A stretch of 11,585 bases of DNA from Coriobacteriales bacterium (GCA_031274985.1 JAISPK010000165.1:1-11585); one strand, 5' to 3'. Positions 1 through 8,468 are shown, counted from the stretch's first letter. Program-made: numbers and translations. Notes: generated by a model not told the origin, from the letters alone.

Positions 1-3000
1 CCGGGCCGGTCTCCTTGTAGAGGGTGACCGTCTGACCTGCGAGGGCTTCGTTTTGACCATCAAAGAGGCCGTTTCCATTGAGGTCATCGAAGACGCTGCC
101 GCTGATGGTGCCCTTAGCGCTGGACCAGACACCATAAAAGTGTTTCTGACCGCTAAGTTTGTCTCCTGAGGCAATGGTGTATGTCTGATTCAGCTGGTAC
201 TGCGGGTCGGTCTTACTGAGATCGTCATCTCTCCAGCCGATCAAGGTGTAGGCCGGGTTGGAGGAGGTGAAGAGCGAGCCCTCAAGGACAAAGCTGGTGT
301 CAAGCTTGTTTACATAGACAGTTTGGGTGGTATCTTCTCCTGCCCCCAGGCCGTTCATGTGGTACGTGACCGTTATCAAGTCAGCTAAATCCGCGTATTG
401 CGCAGTAAAACTCAACTCCTCCAGGGAGCTTATGGCAACGATGGCACCGGGGTAGTAGATCTTAGTGCCGCATTTCCATGCGTAGAATACCTGGGTGCCT
501 TTGGTGGCAGTGGTAGGCAACACCCTGAGAGAGGTGCCAAAGGCATACTCATTGTTGTCAACCGGAGGGGTGTTAAGTCCATTTACGAGACCGCCAGCCA
601 GGTTATACTCTACCTTGAGAGCATCGGTATGCCACGTGGCATACACATCAAAGTCTTTGTAGATCGGGGTAGTAAAGAAGAACGGAGCAGATACGCCGGC
701 AACGATTTCGTAGGCCCAGCCAATGAATTCTCCCTTTCCGGCATAGAAGGTCCCGGGCACGTAGTGGTTGGGATTCACTGCGTAGCCACCATCTTTTACC
801 CCTTGATCACTCAGGTAGACGCCGCCTTTGGCTTCAAAGTAGCTCACGGTGTGGTCGTGAGCCTGCCACTTGGCATAAGCGATAGTGCCACCCTGAGGCA
901 TGGTTGCGTTTGCGCTCCAGTCGAAGGGAACCATGTATTCGGCATCCTTAAACCAACCCAAAAACAAATAGCCCGGTCGTAGAGGATCTTCCGGTTTGAA
1001 GGTTTTTGTAGCGATGGTAAAGGGTTGCTGGAACATCAGGCTCTGTGTTGCGAATTTATTAGCATTGGAGACTGGTGTCTCCCCATTGCCGACCATCAAA
1101 TTGAATTCCAGGTTGCAGAGATCGCGATCATAGAAGAAGCAGAGTTGTGTAGAAGTCGTGGCAACGTTGAACAACTCTCCATCAGGCGGGCGTTGCATGC
1201 GCGTAAAGGCGCTCCCGTCATAGTTGTAAGGCCAGAAGTCATAATAGTTTCCGGAATAAAGCTCGGGATGACCGGAGTTATCGTAATGGGTGGGGTCAAA
1301 CCAGCCCACGAATTCTCCCGAGTGGCCGAGTCTTTGGAGCCCGTTGATGACTTTCTGAATCAGGATGCCCTTGGCCGCAGTAGATGTCATCGTCTCGCTG
1401 TATTCACTCATCACCACATAGGTTTTGCCCGTATCCGGGTCGTAGATTGAATTTGCGGACGTGTATGACTGCCCTTCCAGGGCTTCTGCCAAATAGCGGT
1501 AGTTATAGGATCTGCCGGGAGGATTTTCCCAGTTTGCCGTGAAGGTCAAGGTGGGGCCTGAGGTAGGTGCCCCATTTGGAGGCAGTATGGTGCCGTTGAC
1601 CGTTATCCAGCGGCTGGAAAGCTGTCTTCCGGCTCCCAGCTCTCCAAAGCTGAAGTTCCAGCTGCTGAAGTTTAAGCTGGCGGTGCCACCATTGAAGAGC
1701 AGGTGTGGTGTGTTGTTGTTGGCCTGTACCGGAAACGTCGTGGAAACATCCATCTCGAATTTGACCTGCATGGTGTACTGGGTGCCGCCGGAATCGTATC
1801 TAACCCCGTCGACCGTCATAGAGGTGCCATCCTTGTTGAGCTCAAAATTATAAGTGTAGACCTTGCGCTCTGCGTAGAGATTGACCACCGTGGTGCCATT
1901 GCCGTCGATAACCTTGTTCTCAGCGCTCTGGAACTGTGCATACCTCAGCATGGCCTTGGAGTTTGCCGTTATGGGTGTATCGTTAACCCACCACTCGGCA
2001 ATGCCGGGAGAATTCGCATTGACGTTGGTCATCGACTCTGAGATCCCCTTGAGGGTCACGGAGCCGATGTAGTTATAGTCCGAAAGAGTGTTCGTGGAGG
2101 GGTGAGCGCCCGGAAGAAAGAGATTGGGCTTTTCCATCCACAGAGCAACGGTGTAGTCTACCTCCACCGGGTCGAACTTGGCCGTGAGCGTGGTGTCTTC
2201 AGTAATCTGGGTAGAGAAACTAAAGTCTACGCCATTCTTGAGCCAGCCCTTGAATTCATAGCCAGCACGAGTCGGAGAAGCAGGCTGCGTGGCATATCCT
2301 CCCTGGAGGACAAATTGCGGGTCGACCTGAGTGCCCTCAGAAACAAACAGGACATAATAGCCCTGCCTAAAGTAGGGCTTGAGATAGAGATCCTTGGTTG
2401 CCGTTGCCGTGTCAAAGTTAATGAGTGCGGGCGGATTGGTGGGATTAGGATCATCCCTGTCAAAAAAGCCTTCGAGCTTATGCCCGTTGCCCTGCGGAAT
2501 TATCTTGTCCACAGTGCCCGGCAAGGGATTGTATATTCTTGCGTTAGGCGCCAGCTCTCTGGACTCAACGACAATGCCATCCTGGTCGAGAAAGGAGATG
2601 AGATAGGTATCAGCGCATACCGCATAGAGGGTAAAGTCACCCGTGACCGGGGTTGCAAAGTCATAGGGCGAAGTTCCCGCAACGGGATTGGAGACAGTGA
2701 ACCATCCTCTGAACGATACTTTTTGGTAAGAGAGTAGGTCTACGGTTTTAGATGGCGCATATCCGCCATCTAAAACGGATTCATATGACTGAATCAGGTC
2801 AGGGAAAACGTAGGTGACGGTCCAGGGGCCTGCGAGAACGTTGATTTCTCCTGTTGCAACAATCGCATTTTGAGAGCCTCCGACGCCGGGATCTTCATTG
2901 TTGCCGGCACCGGGCTGAACGGATTCTTCTGTACCGGAGCCTTCAGGTGCAAGACCTTCCCCGTTGCCCGTAGGAGCCTGAGGTTGGTCAGGAGCCTCAG

Positions 3001-3214
3001 TGCTGGAGTCTTCTGTGAAACTCTGCGCTGGCACCTGCTCTGCCGGATCTGCCGGATCCGTTGCAAATACCAAAAACGGGAACAGCCCGAATACCAGAAA
3101 AATAGCCAAAGTGACCATAAAGGCCCTTTCGAGTATTCTCGGTATGATAGGTTGCTTGCCCCCAAGCCCCGGTTTTGCTGCTTTTGTCTTTCTTGAGTTT
3201 TCTTTGGATATCAT
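1..3214 (-). CDS. Large secreted surface protein with InlB B-like repeats and SdrD/Cna-B-like domain (3' end beyond window)
   Basis: An uninterrupted reading frame of 1071 codons runs from ATG at 3214 off the left edge, so the C-terminus (and any LPXTG sorting signal) is not visible. The start follows a purine-rich GGAAGGGG about 6 nt upstream. Residues 1-51 form a long Gram-positive signal peptide: a basic N-region, then a hydrophobic core at about 32-50 ending near VFA-TDP. Residues 52-120 are a Pro/Glu/Ser/Gly-rich linker. After that come repeated modules of the InlB B-repeat type, each with a G-(W/F)-(F/L/A) core and a closing aromatic strand (about 169-200, 249-283, 319-348, 748-783, 828-861, 940-1030). 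The blocks at about 350-570 and 570-700 are less clear. From about 1033, GTISGSVFDDLNGNGLFDG matches the start of an SdrD B-like/Cna-B collagen-adhesin stalk domain. I infer a cell-wall-anchored adhesin or stalk protein; its ligand is unknown. Confidence 0.88.
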   Translation of the reverse strand, partial: MISKENSRKTKAAKPGLGGKQPIIPRILERAFMVTLAIFLVFGLFPFLVFATDPADPAEQVPAQSFTEDSSTEAPDQPQAPTGNGEGLAPEGSGTEESVQPGAGNNEDPGVGGSQNAIVATGEINVLAGPWTVTYVFPDLIQSYESVLDGGYAPSKTVDLLSYQKVSFRGWFTVSNPVAGTSPYDFATPVTGDFTLYAVCADTYLISFLDQDGIVVESRELAPNARIYNPLPGTVDKIIPQGNGHKLEGFFDRDDPNPTNPPALINFDTATATKDLYLKPYFRQGYYVLFVSEGTQVDPQFVLQGGYATQPASPTRAGYEFKGWLKNGVDFSFSTQITEDTTLTAKFDPVEVDYTVALWMEKPNLFLPGAHPSTNTLSDYNYIGSVTLKGISESMTNVNANSPGIAEWWVNDTPITANSKAMLRYAQFQSAENKVIDGNGTTVVNLYAERKVYTYNFELNKDGTSMTVDGVRYDSGGTQYTMQVKFEMDVSTTFPVQANNNTPHLLFNGGTASLNFSSWNFSFGELGAGRQLSSRWITVNGTILPPNGAPTSGPTLTFTANWENPPGRSYNYRYLAEALEGQSYTSANSIYDPDTGKTYVVMSEYSETMTSTAAKGILIQKVINGLQRLGHSGEFVGWFDPTHYDNSGHPELYSGNYYDFWPYNYDGSAFTRMQRPPDGELFNVATTSTQLCFFYDRDLCNLEFNLMVGNGETPVSNANKFATQSLMFQQPFTIATKTFKPEDPLRPGYLFLGWFKDAEYMVPFDWSANATMPQGGTIAYAKWQAHDHTVSYFEAKGGVYLSDQGVKDGGYAVNPNHYVPGTFYAGKGEFIGWAYEIVAGVSAPFFFTTPIYKDFDVYATWHTDALKVEYNLAGGLVNGLNTPPVDNNEYAFGTSLRVLPTTATKGTQVFYAWKCGTKIYYPGAIVAISSLEELSFTAQYADLADLITVTYHMNGLGAGEDTTQTVYVNKLDTSFVLEGSLFTSSNPAYTLIGWRDDDLSKTDPQYQLNQTYTIASGDKLSGQKHFYGVWSSAKGTISGSVFDDLNGNGLFDGQNEALAGQTVTLYKETGP

Positions 3215-3605
3215 CGCTATCCCCTTCCTGCATCGCTGCACACCACACACTAATCTTCCGTGCGAATCCCTAGAGACCCCGCCAATTAACCACAAGCAAG
3301 GTGAGAATTCTTTGTCAGAAAACCCCCCACGGGTTCGCACTATTTTTTTGCTGTACTTGTTGTGTCCACAGTTTTTACGAGCCCTTATTCAATCCACTTT
3401 TCCACAAAATAAGAGCTTTTTAAGGATACCAGATTTCTATGAGTCTTGTCACCATAAAATAATGTTTCTTTTGCAAGTTTATTATTGCTGCGCTTGGTAA
3501 CAGATGTGCAGTATTGCCGTTGTTGCCCTAAGACGACCTTGTAAAAGGCGTTTATTCTCAGGAGATCCGGCCTCAGTAAAGAGCCCGGCTCCGTCGGGTT
3601 AGAGC
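3215..3605. other. Intergenic region between the surface-protein gene and pit
   Basis: This 391-bp AT-rich spacer has no credible gene. Reading leftward, towards the surface-protein gene, there is a possible promoter: GTGACA (complement of 3447-3452), an 18-nt spacer, then TATCCT (complement of 3423-3428). It would give a leader of roughly 200 nt. A short inverted repeat CTTATT/AATAAG lies at about 3385-3412, and a T7 run is at about 3343-3349. The right end holds the weak hairpin downstream of pit. No riboswitch or small RNA was recognised. Confidence 0.5.
3582..3600 (-). terminator. Weak hairpin just downstream of pit
   Basis: Reading leftward just after the pit stop codon, AACCCG and CGGGCT can pair (6 bp including one G-U) around a 7-nt loop. 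The hairpin is followed by CTTTAC and not by a true T tract, so it is at best a weak intrinsic terminator. The position supports the call; the sequence strength does not. Confidence 0.35.
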
Positions 3606-4592
3606 CTAAACAAAGAGCCCGATGATAAAGACGAAAACCGCGCCCAGGGCCATTGAGGCAGGAAACGTGATTACCCAGGTGACGGCTATATCTTTGGCCT
3701 TGCCCCATTTAACCGCTTTGAAGCGACGGGCCGAGCCCACGCCCATGACGGCAGAGCTGATGGCCTGGGTCGTTGAGATGGGAGCATTGAGCATGGTCAT
3801 CGTCTGAATGACGATTGCCGAGGTTGTCTCGGCCGCAAATCCCCTCACCGAGTCGAGCTTAGTGACGCCGTGACCCATGGTGCGCATGATACGCCAGCCG
3901 CCTATCGAGGTTCCGGCAGCCATGGTAAGCGCGCAGAGGATCTTGACCCAAAGGGGAATGGCGCCCGCGTCGGCGAGTACTCCGCTGGTAAACAGCGCCA
4001 GGGTAATGATGCCCATTGTTTTCTGCGCATCATTGGTGCCGTGGGCAAAGGCTACGGCCGCAGCCGACAGTATCTGTAATCTCAAGAACACTTTGGTTGT
4101 TTTGCGTCGGTTTGCGCGGGCAAACAGCTTAACAATGAGCTTCATGAGAAGAAACGCCATGATAAAACCGATAAGGGGCGAGGTAAACATAGGAATGACG
4201 ACTTTTTGCAGCACGCCGTCCCATATGATTCCCTGAACGCCAAAGGTAAAGGCGATGGCCGCGCCGATTAGTCCGCCGATAAGCGCATGGGAGGAGGACG
4301 AAGGTATGCCCCTCCACCAGGTAAAGAGGTTCCAGACTATAGCACCGCACAGAGCCGCGAGTATCACGTAGTCGTCGAGCGGGGCGCTGACCAGTCCCTT
4401 TGAGATAGTCTTGGCAACCCCTTCGCTCATGAGGGCTCCGAGAAAATTCATGGCGGCAGCCAAGGCTATGGCACCGGCCACCGGCAACGCCTTGGTGTAG
4501 ACGGTTGTCGCTATTGAGTTTGCGGTGTCGTGGAACCCGTTAATGAATTCAAACACCAGCGCAAAGATCACTACCAAAACGAGTATTACCAT
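3606..4592 (-). CDS. pit: Pit-family inorganic phosphate transporter
   Basis: This is a 328-residue multi-spanning membrane protein of the PiT (inorganic phosphate transporter) family, which imports phosphate or metal-phosphate using an ion gradient. The two duplicated family signatures are clear: NGFHDTANSIATTV at residues 18-31 and FAHGTNDAQKTMGII at 182-196. The Trp/Gly/Ser-rich WWRGIPSSSSHALIGG (92-107) and a conserved C-terminal block around PISTTQAISSAVMGVG (271-286) are also present. The length matches compact bacterial PiT proteins, so the gene looks complete. Start ATG at 4592 is placed at the family N-terminus; the ribosome site is weak (GTGAG about 9 nt upstream). A phoU-like (DUF47) partner often sits next to such genes, but none is seen on either side, so it appears monocistronic. 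The ion specificity (proton or sodium) cannot be read from the sequence. Confidence 0.93.
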   Translation of the reverse strand: MVILVLVVIFALVFEFINGFHDTANSIATTVYTKALPVAGAIALAAAMNFLGALMSEGVAKTISKGLVSAPLDDYVILAALCGAIVWNLFTWWRGIPSSSSHALIGGLIGAAIAFTFGVQGIIWDGVLQKVVIPMFTSPLIGFIMAFLLMKLIVKLFARANRRKTTKVFLRLQILSAAAVAFAHGTNDAQKTMGIITLALFTSGVLADAGAIPLWVKILCALTMAAGTSIGGWRIMRTMGHGVTKLDSVRGFAAETTSAIVIQTMTMLNAPISTTQAISSAVMGVGSARRFKAVKWGKAKDIAVTWVITFPASMALGAVFVFIIGLFV

Positions 4593-4685
4593 GCTTTTTA
4601 CTCACTTTCAAAAGACAAACCGACTTCAGGGCGTAGTCCTGTGTGCGCCCAGCAAGAAAGTGACCTTACCGATAAGACCATGCTC

Positions 4686-4716
4686 CCTCGCCACTAACAT
4701 ATGCCTCGCCACTAAC
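4686..4716. repeat. 13-bp direct repeat pair upstream of pit
   Basis: CCTCGCCACTAAC occurs twice, at 4686-4698 and 4704-4716, with an 18-bp period, about 95-125 bp upstream of the pit start. The copies are identical. Paired direct repeats at this distance could be binding sites for a regulator, but the sequence does not match a Pho box that I know. Function is inference. Confidence 0.45.
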
Positions 4717-4870
4717 GGCCACAAAACCCAAACTCAGCAAACATAATTGTAGCGTAATCCCGCAATCTCAAGATAAGAGAAACCAAGAATAACGCCGATG
4801 CTTTTGCTGGTAAAACGCAGGGGCACACCGGGGCACGCGCGGCAGATTTACGCAGGAAAACACCGTAAAG

Positions 4871-4900
4871 TTGGTGATTTTTACCCGCAAGCGTTATACT
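4871..4900 (+). promoter_or_regulatory. Sigma-70-type promoter for the amino-acid ABC operon
   Basis: TTGGTG (4871-4876) and TATACT (4895-4900) are separated by 18 nt, close to the consensus for the housekeeping sigma factor. Transcription would start near 4907, giving a leader of about 50 nt that ends in a strong ribosome site, GGAGG at 4948-4952, 4 nt before the ATG at 4957. No operator was recognised. Confidence 0.6.
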
Positions 4901-4956
4901 GCTAGTCTATCGCAATAATGCGGTGGAGTAAGTAACCAGGGATATATGGAGGAACT

Positions 4957-5796
4957 ATGAAAGCACGCAAGTTTATTGCCGTTGTCGTAGCAGGTCTTTT
5001 GAGCCTCCCGCTCATTTTAACCGGCTGCGGAGGGAGCGGGGCAACAACCGAGGGAGATAAGTATCTGATTCTCGACGAGAACATCACCACCGAGCACTAT
5101 GGCGTTGGCTTCCGCATGGACGACGCAGCGCTCCGCGACCTGGTGGAGTACACCATCGTTGAGATGTACAACGACGGCACGGTGGAGACGATTGCCCAGA
5201 AGTATGCCGATCAGGGCATCAACTTTGACGCATTCATCCTCACCAGCACTGACATAACAGAAAAGCCCGTCGTGGACATCAAAAAGTTCATCGTTGGGTT
5301 TGATCAGGACTTTCCCCCTTATGGCTATGTTGACAACAGCGGCGCTTTTGCCGGCTTTGATCTGGACATGGCCGCCGAAGTAGCCAAGCGCAACGATTGG
5401 GAACTCAAGCTGATGCCAATCAACTGGGACCTCAAGGATGCTGAGCTTGCCTCCGGCAACATCGACTGCATTTGGAACGGCTTTACCATTGAGGGTCGCG
5501 AGAGCCAATACCTCTTTACCAAGCCTTACATGGACAACACCCAGGTTGTAGTAGTGCTTGCCAATTCTGGCATCGCGACGTTTGCTGACCTTGAGGGCAA
5601 AGTTGTCATGGCTCAGTCAAACAGTGCCGCTTTTGCCGCTCTCAACGACGAGCACCCTGACCTTGTCAAGACCTTCAAAGAGCTGCGCACTATTCCTGAG
5701 TACAACACGGCCTTCCTCGAGTTGGATCAGGGCTCTGTTGACGCTATTGCCATCGACCTCCCCGTTGCGGTCTTTCAGATAGCCTCTCATTCTTAG
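4957..5796 (+). CDS. Circularly permuted lipoprotein amino-acid-binding protein (SBP family 3)
   Basis: This 279-residue extracellular receptor belongs to the importer encoded with the next two genes. Residues 1-24 are a lipoprotein signal ending in LTGC (Cys24 is the lipid anchor). The fold is rearranged. Residues 34-84 (DKYLILDENITTEHYGVGF..., then a helix with LRDLVEY and NDGTVETIAQKY) match the normal C-terminal end of SBP family 3 proteins such as GlnH. About residues 85-109 are a linker. From 110 the normal N-terminus begins (KFIVGFDQDFPPYGYV, GFDLDMAAEVAKR, IDCIWNGFTIEGRE), and the protein stops after VDAIAIDLPVAVFQIASHS, exactly where the moved segment would follow. Arg181 and Asp267 correspond to the usual contacts for the ligand carboxylate and amino group. 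There is no internal stop or frameshift. GGAGG lies 4 nt upstream. The substrate is probably a polar amino acid; which one is unknown. Confidence 0.88.
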   Translation: MKARKFIAVVVAGLLSLPLILTGCGGSGATTEGDKYLILDENITTEHYGVGFRMDDAALRDLVEYTIVEMYNDGTVETIAQKYADQGINFDAFILTSTDITEKPVVDIKKFIVGFDQDFPPYGYVDNSGAFAGFDLDMAAEVAKRNDWELKLMPINWDLKDAELASGNIDCIWNGFTIEGRESQYLFTKPYMDNTQVVVVLANSGIATFADLEGKVVMAQSNSAAFAALNDEHPDLVKTFKELRTIPEYNTAFLELDQGSVDAIAIDLPVAVFQIASHS

Positions 5797-5813
5797 TACC
5801 AAAGAGTAACAAT

Positions 5814-5850
5814 CGGGCATGGGCCGGATTTTGGTTCATGCCCGTTTTCT
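5814..5850 (+). terminator. Strong hairpin terminator/attenuator between binding protein and permease genes
   Basis: The stem at 5814-5825 pairs with 5833-5844 over 12 bp (CGGGCATG/CATGCCCG, then two G-U and two C-G pairs). The loop is GGATTTT and TTTTCTT follows. It has the form of an intrinsic terminator, 18 nt after the binding-protein stop and 19 nt before the permease start. Partial read-through would give more receptor than membrane complex, a common arrangement in binding-protein-dependent importers. Confidence 0.82.
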
Positions 5851-5868
5851 TAGACAACAAGAGAGCTT

Positions 5869-6522
5869 ATGTCACTTGAGACCATCATAGGATTACTTGC
5901 CTGGGGAGCATGGACCTCTGTCCAGATCTTCTTCTTCACCCTGATAGGCTCGCTGCCTCTTGGGTTGGTGGTTGCTTTTGGGCGGATGTCAAAGTTCACG
6001 CCGCTTCGCTGGCTGGTGCGTTTTTACATCTCCGTTATGCGCGGGACCCCTCTCATACTGCAACTCTTCATTGTTTACTTTGGCCCCTTTTACCTCTTTG
6101 GTGTTCAAATGGGTCAGGATTATCGTTTTACCGCAACCCTCATTGCGTTCATCCTCAACTATGCGGCCTACTTTGCCGAGATCTATCGCAGCGGCATTGA
6201 ATCGCTGCCGCGTGGGCAATACGAAGCGGCCGCCGTGCTGGGTTATTCGCGTGCGCAGACGTTTATGCGCATCATCTTTCCGCAGGTGTTCAAGCGCATC
6301 ATCCCCCCTTTAACCAACGAGGTCATCACTCTGGTCAAAGACACCGCGCTGGCCTTTACCCTCGGCGTTGCCGAGATGTTCACGCAGGCACGGGCGATTG
6401 TCTCAAGCCAGGGCAACCTCATCGCCTTCCTCATTGCGGGAGTCTTCTACTACACCTTTAACGCGCTCGTTGCCTTTCTTATGGAGCGCGTTGAGAAAGC
6501 TTTTGCGTACTATCATGAGTAA
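5869..6522 (+). CDS. Amino-acid ABC transporter permease (HisM/GlnP type)
   Basis: This 217-residue integral membrane subunit of a polar amino-acid importer probably acts as a homodimer, since it is the only permease gene here. The N-terminal helix region WGAWTSVQIFFFTLIGSLPLGLVVAF and the family motif RFYISVMRGTPLILQLF (about residues 51-67) are typical. The cytoplasmic EAA loop, EAAAVLGYSRAQTFMRIIFPQ starting near residue 123, is where the ATPase docks. About five membrane spans can be counted, and the length is normal for the family. The start at 5869 has only a modest ribosome site (AAGAGAG). The gene lies after the intercistronic hairpin and its last 8 nt overlap the ATPase gene, which points to coupled translation of the membrane and ATPase subunits. 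Confidence 0.94.
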   Translation: MSLETIIGLLAWGAWTSVQIFFFTLIGSLPLGLVVAFGRMSKFTPLRWLVRFYISVMRGTPLILQLFIVYFGPFYLFGVQMGQDYRFTATLIAFILNYAAYFAEIYRSGIESLPRGQYEAAAVLGYSRAQTFMRIIFPQVFKRIIPPLTNEVITLVKDTALAFTLGVAEMFTQARAIVSSQGNLIAFLIAGVFYYTFNALVAFLMERVEKAFAYYHE

Positions 6523-7291
6523 TACGAGAGCCAACATACTGAGCATCGAGCAGGCCCGCAAGAGCTTCGGGGACACCGAGGTGCTGCATAACATCTCGCT
6601 GAGCGTGGACGCCGGCGAGGTGGTTGCCATCATCGGGCCGTCGGGCAGCGGCAAGTCAACGCTGTTGCGTTGTGCAACGCTGTTGGAGCGCCTGGACGGG
6701 GGCTGCCTCCGCTACGATGGCGAGGCCATTGCGGCACCCGACGAGCGAGGACACATGGCCTACGCCCCTGCCAAGATACTTCAGGCTGTTCGCATGAAGT
6801 TTGGTCTGGTGTTTCAGGACTTCAATCTCTTTCCGCACTTCTCGGTTATGAAAAACATCACCGACCCGCCCATTCAGGTACAGAAGCGCCCCAAGGACGA
6901 AGTGTTTGCCGAGGCCGAGGCGCTGCTTAAGAAGATGGGCCTGGAAGGCAAGGACGCTGCCCTGCCCTGCGAGCTTTCCGGCGGTCAGCAGCAGCGGGTA
7001 TCCATTGCACGCGCTTTGGCCCTTAAGCCGGAGATTCTCTACTTTGACGAGCCCACCAGCGCTCTCGACCCTGAGCTCACCGGAGAGATCCTCCGCGTCA
7101 TTCGATCACTTGCTGCCGAGCACATGACCATGGTCATCGTGACGCACGAGATGTCGTTTGCCCGTGAAGTAGCGGACCGGATCATCTTTATGGACGGCGG
7201 CGTGATCATCGAACAAGGCTCTGCCAAAGAGCTCGTTGACCATCCCCGGCACGAACGCCTGAGGGCATTTCTCAATAAACTGGACACTTAA
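6515..7291 (+). CDS. Amino-acid ABC transporter ATPase (GlnQ/HisP type)
   Basis: This 258-residue cytoplasmic ATPase powers the importer. Walker A is GPSGSGKST (41-49), the Q-loop Gln is at 101 (VFQDFNLFPH), the signature is LSGGQQQ (154-160), Walker B is ILYFDEP (174-180), the D-loop is SALD, and the H-loop His is at 211 (VTHEM). All catalytic residues are present. I place the start at 6515 (ATGAGTAA, overlapping the permease stop by 8 nt) because MSNTRANILSIEQARKSFG gives the normal family N-terminus. A longer open frame back to 6368 would add 49 residues that merely overlap the permease in another frame. The segment between Walker A and the Q-loop is slightly long, as in other amino-acid ATPases of this type (GlnQ/HisP). 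Confidence 0.95.
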   Translation: MSNTRANILSIEQARKSFGDTEVLHNISLSVDAGEVVAIIGPSGSGKSTLLRCATLLERLDGGCLRYDGEAIAAPDERGHMAYAPAKILQAVRMKFGLVFQDFNLFPHFSVMKNITDPPIQVQKRPKDEVFAEAEALLKKMGLEGKDAALPCELSGGQQQRVSIARALALKPEILYFDEPTSALDPELTGEILRVIRSLAAEHMTMVIVTHEMSFAREVADRIIFMDGGVIIEQGSAKELVDHPRHERLRAFLNKLDT

Positions 7292-7325
7292 ACAGACTTG
7301 ACAACCCAAAAGCTTGCTCTCAAGA

Positions 7326-7350
7326 GCTGGAGACAAGAGTCGTCTCCAGC
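7326..7350. terminator. Hairpin between the convergent ABC operon and the cysK unit
   Basis: GCTGGAGAC (7326-7334) and GTCTCCAGC (7342-7350) pair perfectly over 9 bp with a 7-nt loop. The hairpin lies 34 bp after the ATPase stop and 11 bp beyond the stop of the small membrane peptide on the other strand. Neither side has a good T tract, so it may be a weak two-way terminator. Confidence 0.5.
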
Positions 7351-7361
7351 CGGATGATTGA

Positions 7362-7487
7362 TTAGAACGGGAGGTTGTCGAAAACGCCTGACATAAGGGC
7401 AAGTCCACCAAAGACAAAGAGGAACACCACGAGTGCTACGATGTAGACCAATGCCCAGATAAATGAGGCGAGAACGCGGTACTTCAT
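7362..7487 (-). CDS. Small single-span membrane peptide, 41 residues
   Basis: The frame encodes a 41-residue peptide: MKYRVLASF at the N-terminus, then one strongly hydrophobic span at about 9-33 (WALVYIVALVVFLFVFGG), ending GVFDNLPF. It begins 14 nt after the cysK stop on the same strand, so it is probably co-transcribed. No good ribosome site is visible; translation may depend on coupling to cysK. The pattern of a basic N-terminus, a single span and a short polar tail is that of a real small membrane protein. I recognise no family and assign no function. A longer in-frame start inside cysK is unlikely, because the extra residues would lie out of frame within the conserved cysK coding region. 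Confidence 0.5.
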   Translation of the reverse strand: MKYRVLASFIWALVYIVALVVFLFVFGGLALMSGVFDNLPF

Positions 7488-7501
7488 TGAGAGAGCGGTG
7501 T

Positions 7502-8428
<927 letters not shown>

Positions 8429-8452
8429 TGGTTTTTCCTTAAAACTACTTTT

Positions 8453-8468
8453 ATGACAGGGGTGTCAT
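8453..8468. promoter_or_regulatory. Inverted repeat in the cysK leader, possible operator
   Basis: ATGACA-GGGG-TGTCAT is a perfect 6-bp inverted repeat with a 4-bp centre, about 25 bp upstream of the cysK start and next to a possible -10 region on that strand (CATAAA). Its position fits an operator or a leader hairpin. No known regulator's consensus is matched with confidence. Confidence 0.35.

Larger units (their letters stand above)
4593..4956. other. Divergent intergenic region between pit and the ABC operon
   Basis: This 364-bp spacer carries the 5' signals of two divergent units. The right half holds the promoter of the ABC operon, listed separately. The left half holds a 13-bp direct repeat upstream of pit, also listed separately. 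A TACAAT-like -10 for pit may lie at the complement of 4745-4750, but no matching -35 is seen. No gene or known riboswitch was recognised. Confidence 0.5.

Noticed and set aside
398..2737. Several plus-strand open frames of 100-211 codons
   Set aside because: They lie opposite the continuous 1071-codon minus-strand frame with recognisable repeat domains and show no family features.
3385..3708. A 107-codon minus-strand frame over the pit 3' end
   Set aside because: It overlaps the conserved pit C-terminus out of frame and continues into AT-rich spacer with no family match.
5017..5508. A 163-codon minus-strand frame inside the binding-protein gene
   Set aside because: It is antisense to a clear receptor gene; no domain or ribosome site.
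4957..5796. The binding protein as a truncated pseudogene
   Set aside because: The missing C-terminal segment is present at the N-terminus, the frame is intact, and promoter, ribosome site, lipobox and terminator are all good.
6368..6514. A longer N-terminus for the ATPase starting at 6368
   Set aside because: The extra 49 residues overlap the permease gene in another frame and look random; 6515 gives the normal family start and a typical 8-nt overlap.
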